DNA of 64,000 bases from CAYFMP01 sp964344215 (GTDB taxonomy: Bacteria; Pseudomonadota; Alphaproteobacteria; Rhodospirillales; Casp-alpha2). The notes beneath the pieces are model-generated. The model had not been told where the DNA came from and did no database searches. It worked only from the letters and a program-made list of their open reading frames with translations. The translations under genes were made by a program, and so were the position numbers. The stretch is taken from the NCBI GenBank assembly GCA_964344215.1, contig CAYFMP010000001.1:62001-126000 (forward strand). Reading direction: 5' to 3'. Positions 59,028-64,000 of this stretch are shown one piece after another; position 1 is the stretch's first letter; the number at the start of each line of letters is the position of its first letter.

Positions 59028-60842
59028 TCACGGCGCCGTGGCGACGCTCAGGGAAGGATCGACGAGCTCGATCACCGTCGTTCCCAGCTTGGCCATGGCC
59101 CGGGCCCGGCCCCAGGCGTTGTCGATGGCCTCGGCGACGGCGAGGCCGCGTCCGAAGGCCTGCCACCCGGTGTTCGGCTCACTGGCGACGGCGTGCTCGG
59201 CGGCGATCTCCGAGAACATCCAGACCCGGCTCAGTTTGCTCCTGATCTCCTCCGTCGCCGCCTCGGCCAAGGCCTCGGTGGCGAGCCCGCCCGCTCTGTC
59301 GCCGGCCCGGCGCTGTTCGGCGGCGATGGTCCACAGCGTATGGGCGCGCAGCCGGTTGTCGTCGATGCGCCCGGCCACCTCGACCGGTCGCTCGAACGAG
59401 GCCGCCGCATCGGCGCCGCCGGCCGGCGCCGCGCCGACCTCGGCCATGGCCAGCGCGATGCGGCTGATGGCGTAGGACCTGGCGTAGGGCAGTTCGATCT
59501 GCTCGACCGCCGCCATCGCCATCTGCAGGGTCGATTCGGCCGCCTCGCGCTCGTTCATCTCGGCCTGGGCCAAGGCGATGCGCCCCAGTACGACGGCGCG
59601 ATAGCGAACCGCCTCGATGGTGCTGGCGGTGGCCAGGGCGGCGGCGGCGTCGCCGGCCCGGGCCTGGGCGGTGGCGGTACTGACCAGTACCGGCATCCGC
59701 TCCGATTCCTCGGTGACGTCGCTCAACACGTTCAACGCCTGGTCCGGCTGCTCCATTTCGGCCAGCGCCGAGGCGACATAGCGAAGCGCCATGCCGCGGC
59801 CGGGATCGTCGTCGCGGGCGCGGGCCAGGGTCTCGGCCTCGGCCAGTTGGGAGGCGGCGGCGGCGTCGTCGCCGGCCTGCGCCATGATGACGGCGACCCG
59901 CGCCTTGAACGAGATGCGCTTAAGGTCGTCGTCGAAACGGTCGCTCAATCTGAGCATGTAGTTGGCGGTCTCGCGGGCCGTTTCGAAGCGGCCGCGGCGG
60001 ACCTGAATGTCGGCGATGGCGGCCAGGGCCTCGGCCTGTTTGAGTTTGTCGGGGATAATATCGACCGCCTCCATCGCCTCGACGCTGCGTCCGGCCGCCG
60101 CCTGGGCCTCGGCGATGTCGCGCAGCGCCACCATGATCAACCGGGGATCCTGAATGCGCCGGACCGTATCCATGGCCTGTTCGGTCAGACCGGCCCGGGC
60201 CTGGGCGACCAGAACCTCGCCCAAGGCCCAATCGCGAAGCTCGGGCCTGAAAATGGCCTTGGCGCTCTCGGACGCCTCGTTCAACAGACAACGCGCCGTC
60301 GGTTCGCGAAAGCACTGAGAGGCATCTCGGGTCGGATCGGCCCGCTCGGTGTTGGCGTCGCGGACCAGGTCGCGGGTCGCCGGGTGGCTGAGCAGGGCCT
60401 TGCGGGCCTCGTCCTTGCGGCTTTGCCGGGTGGTGTCGAGCTTCCGCAGGAGCGAGCGTACCTTGACGTTGTTTTCGATCAGGTCCCAGAGCCTCTTGGT
60501 GATGCGGCCGTCGGCCTTGAGGCCGGCAGCCCGCTGGTAGACGCGGATAGCCGCTTCGGTGCCTTCGTTCAGAATGCCGTCGATGGGGCCGAGGTAGAGG
60601 CCCATCTCGGAGAGCGCCTTTTGAAGCTTGATGATGCGCTTACCCGACAGGCGGCGTTTCTTCGTCGGCTTGGCGGGATCGCCGGTAACGTCGCCGCTTG
60701 GCGCCGCCGCCGCCTCCAGCGCCGCTCCGGTGGTGCCGGCGGCGTCGCCTGTCGTCGCCGCCACGGCCATCACCGCCGCCACGGCGACGAGCGGACCGTA
60801 GATAGCCAAGGTTTTCGAATTCGATTGTCGGTATCGAGCCAT
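59028..60842 (-). CDS. Peptidoglycan-binding domain protein with helical repeats
   Basis: A 604-residue protein: an N-terminal hydrophobic segment (LAIYGPLVAVAAVMAVAATTG), a PG_binding_1 domain (LSGKRIIKLQKALSEMGLYLGPIDGILNEGTEAAIRVYQ) at about residues 65-125, then some 400 residues of alanine-rich TPR-like helical repeats (e.g. ALRDIAEAQAAAGRSVEAMEAV). It is probably periplasmic and cell-wall bound; the repeats suggest a scaffold. MARYRQ at 60842 was chosen over an upstream TTG/ATG. It stands alone. Confidence 0.78.
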   Translation of the reverse strand: MARYRQSNSKTLAIYGPLVAVAAVMAVAATTGDAAGTTGAALEAAAAPSGDVTGDPAKPTKKRRLSGKRIIKLQKALSEMGLYLGPIDGILNEGTEAAIRVYQRAAGLKADGRITKRLWDLIENNVKVRSLLRKLDTTRQSRKDEARKALLSHPATRDLVRDANTERADPTRDASQCFREPTARCLLNEASESAKAIFRPELRDWALGEVLVAQARAGLTEQAMDTVRRIQDPRLIMVALRDIAEAQAAAGRSVEAMEAVDIIPDKLKQAEALAAIADIQVRRGRFETARETANYMLRLSDRFDDDLKRISFKARVAVIMAQAGDDAAAASQLAEAETLARARDDDPGRGMALRYVASALAEMEQPDQALNVLSDVTEESERMPVLVSTATAQARAGDAAAALATASTIEAVRYRAVVLGRIALAQAEMNEREAAESTLQMAMAAVEQIELPYARSYAISRIALAMAEVGAAPAGGADAAASFERPVEVAGRIDDNRLRAHTLWTIAAEQRRAGDRAGGLATEALAEAATEEIRSKLSRVWMFSEIAAEHAVASEPNTGWQAFGRGLAVAEAIDNAWGRARAMAKLGTTVIELVDPSLSVATAP

Positions 60843-60985
60843 GCCCGTTCCGCCGCCTCGCACAGCCCCCGGGTCGAAGTGTGGGCCGGTCGGCTTCTAC
60901 TTACAAGATATAGTTTCCCGGCGCCACGATCGCACCTCCGTCGCCGGGGTTGCCTTGGACGGCGCGGTTCCGTAAACACGCATTC

Positions 60986-61948
60986 ATGGCTGTTTACACT
61001 GAAGTCGGCGACGGCGACCTGATCGAGTTCCTGGCCGAATACGAGCTCGGCGAGGCGGTGTCGTGCAAGGGCATCGCCGAAGGTATCGAGAACTCCAACT
61101 TCGCGCTGACCACCGACACCGGCAATTACATCCTGACCCTTTACGAAAAGCGGGTGAACCCGGACGACCTGCCGTTCTTCCTGGGGCTCATGAACCACTT
61201 GGCTGCCGCCGGCATTCCCTGCCCGACCCCGATCCGCGGCCGCGACGGCGAGGCGCTCCGCGAGTTGTGCGGCCGCCCGGCCGCCGTCGTCACCTTCCTG
61301 GCCGGCATGTGGCCGAGGCGGATTCAGCCCGATCACTGCGCCGAGCTCGGACGGGTGATGGCCGACATGCACCTGGCCGGGAGCGAGTTCGAAATGTCGC
61401 GGCCGAACGACCTGTCGGTTGCAAGCTGGCGGCCTTTGCTGGAGCGTTCGGCGGCGCGCGCCGACGAGGTCCGGCCCGGCCTGGCCGGCGAGCTGTCGGG
61501 CGAGCTCGACCGGCTCGAGGCCGACTGGCCGCACGACCTGCCGTCCGGCGTCATCCACGCCGATCTTTTCCCCGACAACGTGTTCTTCCACCACGACCGC
61601 CTGTCCGGTCTGATCGATTTCTACTTCGCGTGCTCCGATTCGTTCGCCTACGACCTGGCGATCTGCCTTAACGCCTGGTGCTTCGAGCCCGACGGCAGCT
61701 TCAACATCACCAAGGCGCGGCGCTTGTTGACGGCGTATCGCAAGGTCCGGGAGTTCTCGGCGGCCGAACTCGAGGCCTTGCCGCTGCTGGCCCGCGGCAG
61801 CGCCATGCGCTTCCTGTTGACCCGTCTCTACGACTGGCTGTACACGCCCGCCGATGCCCTGGTCACCCGTAAGGATCCGCTCGAATACTACGAGAAGCTG
61901 CGCTTTCACTCGGGCGTCGGCGGTCCCGGCGAATACGGCCTCGACTGA
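60986..61948 (+). CDS. thrB: Homoserine kinase, ThrB2 (APH-fold) type
   Basis: A 320-residue kinase of the aminoglycoside-phosphotransferase fold used for homoserine kinase in alphaproteobacteria. GIENSNFALTTDTGNYILTLYEKR (nucleotide-binding start), VIHADLFPDNVFFHHDRLSGLIDFYFAC (catalytic Asp and metal Asp) are diagnostic. It makes O-phosphohomoserine for threonine synthesis. rnhA follows 7 bases after it, a pair widely seen in this class. Confidence 0.93.
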   Translation: MAVYTEVGDGDLIEFLAEYELGEAVSCKGIAEGIENSNFALTTDTGNYILTLYEKRVNPDDLPFFLGLMNHLAAAGIPCPTPIRGRDGEALRELCGRPAAVVTFLAGMWPRRIQPDHCAELGRVMADMHLAGSEFEMSRPNDLSVASWRPLLERSAARADEVRPGLAGELSGELDRLEADWPHDLPSGVIHADLFPDNVFFHHDRLSGLIDFYFACSDSFAYDLAICLNAWCFEPDGSFNITKARRLLTAYRKVREFSAAELEALPLLARGSAMRFLLTRLYDWLYTPADALVTRKDPLEYYEKLRFHSGVGGPGEYGLD

Positions 61949-61955
61949 GGCGGCG

Positions 61956-62411
61956 ATGGCGGGCAGAAGCGAAATCGTCGAGATCTTCACTGACGGCGCG
62001 TGCAGCGGCAATCCCGGCCCCGGCGGCTGGGGAGTCGTGCTGCGTTGGCGCGGCCACGAGAAGGAGCTGTCGGGCGGCGAGCCCGAAACCACCAACAACC
62101 GCATGGAATTGACGGCGGCGATCGTCGGCTTGGAAGCGTTGACGCGCGACAGCCGCGCCGTCGTCACCACCGACAGCACCTATGTCCGCGACGGCATCAC
62201 CCGATGGATCCACAATTGGAAGCGCAACGGTTGGAAAACGGCGGCCAAGAAGCCGGTCAAGAACGAGGACCTGTGGCGCCGTCTTGATGCGGCGCTCGAA
62301 GGCCACAACATCGAGTGGCAGTGGGTGAAGGGCCACGCCGGTCATCCGGAAAACGAACGGGCCGACCAACTGGCCCGGCAAGCGGCCGAGGAGGCGGCGG
62401 AGACGAGATAG
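61956..62411 (+). CDS. rnhA: Ribonuclease HI
   Basis: A 151-residue RNase HI. The acidic active site is IFTDGACSGNPGPGGWG (Asp), NNRMELTAAI (Glu), TTDSTYV (Asp) and the late GHPENERADQLA (Asp). It degrades RNA in RNA-DNA hybrids. Bases 62343-62389 of its 3' end recur exactly in the LysR gene 1332 bases downstream. Confidence 0.97.
   Translation: MAGRSEIVEIFTDGACSGNPGPGGWGVVLRWRGHEKELSGGEPETTNNRMELTAAIVGLEALTRDSRAVVTTDSTYVRDGITRWIHNWKRNGWKTAAKKPVKNEDLWRRLDAALEGHNIEWQWVKGHAGHPENERADQLARQAAEEAAETR
62343..62389 (+). repeat. 47-bp direct repeat, copy in rnhA
   Basis: This stretch encodes HPENERADQLARQAA(E) in rnhA and is identical to 63675-63721. Flanks remain loosely similar for a few bases on both sides (CGGtCAT against CGGcCAT; GGCGGCGG after the repeat). 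Confidence 0.97.
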
Positions 62412-62440
62412 CGGGAGGGCCGCCACCCCGGCCTTGGAAA

Positions 62441-62614
62441 CTACATCAGTCCGAGGCCCCAGCGCATGCGGGACAAGACGGCGTTGGGATTTTCACGGCG
62501 CGGTTCGAATTCGCGGCCGGGGATTCGTGGGCTCAGAGGCTCGCCGAAACGGTCGTAAATCGCCAACTGGCCCGGCATCCAACGCGGACGGGTGATTCTG
62601 CGTAAAGATTTCAT
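62441..62614 (-). CDS. Possible small basic protein
   Basis: Fifty-seven residues starting MKSLRRITRPRWMPGQLAIYDRFGEPLSPRIPGREF and ending RWGLGLM. Amino acid composition looks coding-like (few Ala/Arg-only runs typical of shadow frames), and the gene would be read divergently from the LysR gene. The ribosome site is weak. Family not recognised. The rest of the 62412-62747 interval is AT-rich regulatory sequence. Confidence 0.45.
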   Translation of the reverse strand: MKSLRRITRPRWMPGQLAIYDRFGEPLSPRIPGREFEPRRENPNAVLSRMRWGLGLM

Positions 62615-62707
62615 CATGTCCAATTCTCATCTATCTGAATTCGCGCTTGCAGGCTATTCTGTATGTTATTCAGGAATTTTGTGGATTTCAAAGGATCGAT
62701 TCTCATA

Positions 62708-62735
62708 TAATACATGAATAATTATTCATGTATTA
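62708..62735. promoter_or_regulatory. Perfect 28-bp palindrome before the LysR gene
   Basis: TAATACATGAATAA is followed directly by its exact reverse complement, ending where the ribosome site AGGAGG begins, 12 bases before the LysR ATG. As DNA it is an ideal operator for a dimer. As RNA it could fold and partly mask the ribosome site. Autoregulation by the LysR product is likely. Confidence 0.85.
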
Positions 62736-62747
62736 GGAGGGTGCTTC

Positions 62748-63740
62748 ATGGTCCACTTGCCGCCGATGGCGGCGCTCCGCGCCCTCGACGCCGCCGCCCG
62801 CCACCTCAGTTTCACGCGCGCCGCCACCGAGTTGAACGTGACCCAGAGCGCGGTCAGCCATCAGATCAAACACCTCGAGGATCTGTGGGCAGTGAAATTG
62901 TTCGAGCGGCTGCCGAGGAGAATCGAATTGACGTCGGCCGGTCGGGCTCTGGCGCCGGTGGCGGAGGAATTTTTTTCCCGCCTCGAACGCACGCTCGCCG
63001 ATCTCGCCGAGACCGACGGGCACACCGCGTTGCAGATCCAGGTGCTGCCGTCTTTCGCCGTTAAGTGGCTGGTGCCGCGGCTGCAGGCGTTCCGGGACGC
63101 GCATCCCGATATCGACGTTTGGATTACCACGCGGATTGCCGAACATGTGCGGTTCGAGGGCGGCCGGCTCGACGGCGTTATCCACATGGGTACCGGCGAG
63201 TATCCGGGGTTGGCGGCAACCCACCTGATGGGCGACCAAGTGTTCCCTGTCTGCCGGCCTCGGTTTCTCAAGGAATGGGAGGTTCCCAAGGAGCCTGCCG
63301 ACCTTTGCCGGTTGCCGTTGATGTTGCGTCAAGAAGAATACAGCGTGCCGACTTGGGAATCCTGGTTCGAGCGGGCCGGTGTGCCGGCGGAGGTTTATGC
63401 CAAGGCGCTTAGCGAGGGGACGCGGTTCCCGGATTCCAACATGGCGATCCAGGCTGCGTTCGAGGGGCTCGGCGTCGCCTTGGCGCGGCGCGCTTACGTC
63501 TGGGACGACCTCAAATCGGGGCGGCTGGTACGCCTGTTCAACGTCGAGTGCGCCGCTCAGTTCTCTTACTATCTGGTCTGCCCGAAAAACCGGGCCGAGC
63601 GCCCGGCCGTCGCCGCCTTCAGGGAGTGGCTGGTCGCCGAGGCCAAGCGCGCGGAAGCCGAGTACGACGACGGCCATCCGGAAAACGAACGGGCCGACCA
63701 ACTGGCCCGGCAAGCGGCCGAACGGGCGGCGGCGGAATAG
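62748..63740 (+). CDS. GcvA-type LysR regulator with a duplicated RNase H tail
   Basis: A 330-residue regulator. The N-terminal HTH MAALRALDAAARHLSFTRAATELNVTQSAVSHQIKHLE and the VLPSFAVKWLVPRL linker are of the GcvA/AmpR group. The normal end would be near FREWLVAEAKRAEAE. The last 22 residues (GHPENERADQLARQAAERAAAE) are an in-frame copy of the RNase HI C-terminus from 1.3 kb upstream. AGGAGG precedes the ATG, directly behind a 28-bp palindrome. The regulated genes are unknown; the gcv operon is 5 kb away. Confidence 0.92.
   Translation: MVHLPPMAALRALDAAARHLSFTRAATELNVTQSAVSHQIKHLEDLWAVKLFERLPRRIELTSAGRALAPVAEEFFSRLERTLADLAETDGHTALQIQVLPSFAVKWLVPRLQAFRDAHPDIDVWITTRIAEHVRFEGGRLDGVIHMGTGEYPGLAATHLMGDQVFPVCRPRFLKEWEVPKEPADLCRLPLMLRQEEYSVPTWESWFERAGVPAEVYAKALSEGTRFPDSNMAIQAAFEGLGVALARRAYVWDDLKSGRLVRLFNVECAAQFSYYLVCPKNRAERPAVAAFREWLVAEAKRAEAEYDDGHPENERADQLARQAAERAAAE
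63675..63721 (+). repeat. 47-bp direct repeat, copy in the LysR gene
   Basis: Identical to 62343-62389 in rnhA, in the same reading frame, forming the last 20 or so codons of the LysR gene. Confidence 0.97.
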
Positions 63741-63777
63741 GAAAACGCGGCCGCGCTACGGACGGCGAGCGCGCCGC

Positions 63778-63915
63778 TCACGAAGCGCTGTCGCCGCCGG
63801 TGGCGTTGTCTTCGTCGGCCGAATCGGATGCCTGCGGTTGCTCGGATTCGAGGCCGAGCGCATTTAGGAAACGGCTGGTAGAGATGAGCCCGGCGTCATA
63901 CAGGCACTTGGTGTT
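63778..63915 (-). pseudogene. Possible gene fragment, C-terminal part only
   Basis: An open stretch without a usable start reads KCLYDAGLISTSRFLNALGLE... and ends in an acidic tail (SDSADEDNATGGDSAS). TAG closes it upstream at 63916-63918. The frame looks protein-like but overlaps the next entry in another frame. It may be a frame-broken continuation of the gene entering from the right edge. Confidence 0.3.
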
Positions 63916-64000
63916 CTAGATAACGTATAACCGCATAGAGGCCAAGGAACAGAAAGAGAGCGACAAACAGAGTTACCTTCAGGAATGATGGATGCTCACG
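63896..64000 (-). CDS. C-terminal end of a membrane protein, 5' part outside the window
   Basis: The minus strand reads PSFLKVTLFVALFLFLGLYAVIRYLEHQVPV and stops at 63896-63898. One clear membrane helix is followed by a short charged tail. No family can be named from 34 codons. Confidence 0.5.
   Translation of the reverse strand, partial: REHPSFLKVTLFVALFLFLGLYAVIRYLEHQVPV

Overview
The window looks like a chromosomal scaffold from a high-GC, flagellated, facultatively denitrifying alphaproteobacterium, probably of the Rhodospirillales. That placement is inferred from gene content: a cytochrome cd1 nitrite reductase cluster ordered as in Paracoccus, a tandem glycine riboswitch before gcvTHP, the MoxR-DUF58-DUF4159 block next to DUF1285/NUDIX/DUF6111, and a DUF1194 protein. 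A run of 10 N (27318-27327) marks a scaffold join, and two genes carry apparent single-base frame breaks, so this is probably a draft or metagenome assembly.

Layout. (1) 1-13476, nitrite and NO respiration: a leftward operon nirI-nirX-nnrS-bacteriohemerythrin and a rightward operon nirSECFDLGHJN. They diverge from a region holding two FNR/DNR-type sites in mirror orientation. NirS reduces nitrite to NO, NirE/C/F/D/L/G/H/J/N make and handle heme d1, NirX flavinylates NirI, and NnrS and the hemerythrin probably deal with NO. (2) 13547-25441, amine and polyamine use: gamma-glutamylputrescine oxidase and synthetase genes, a trimethylamine/histamine-dehydrogenase-like flavoprotein with an altered substrate pocket, an SDR, an SpuC-type aminotransferase and a PotDBCA-type ABC importer that is AT-richer than its surroundings. 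Behind the importer lies the decayed 3' end of another potA. (3) 25900-30598: a fumarate reductase/succinate dehydrogenase operon (B, C, D, A) with a two-subunit class I fumarase embedded in it. (4) 30649-38960: housekeeping DUF6111/NUDIX/DUF1285 genes divergent from a MoxR-DUF58-BatA-like membrane block. (5) 38957-42972: a LysR-controlled redox/quinone-stress group (DoxX, frame-broken WrbA, glutathionyl-hydroquinone reductase, pirin). (6) 43080-50258: RidA, a lone flgG behind a sigma-54 promoter, and assorted enzymes. (7) 50259-53177: a low-GC island with two arrays of 10-bp repeats followed by a Vsr / C5-methyltransferase / Eco29kI-type endonuclease cassette. (8) 53264-57976: gcvTHP under a tandem glycine riboswitch. 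(9) 58085-64000: a lipoprotein, a degenerate CDGSH protein, a peptidoglycan-binding repeat protein, thrB, rnhA and a GcvA-type LysR gene. The LysR gene starts behind a perfect 28-bp palindrome and ends in a 47-bp copy of the rnhA 3' end.

Genes within operons are tightly packed, usually with NTGA or TGATG stop/start overlaps, which suggests widespread translational coupling. No tRNA, rRNA, transposase or CRISPR array was seen. Protein names rest on motifs and remembered family sequences, not database searches.
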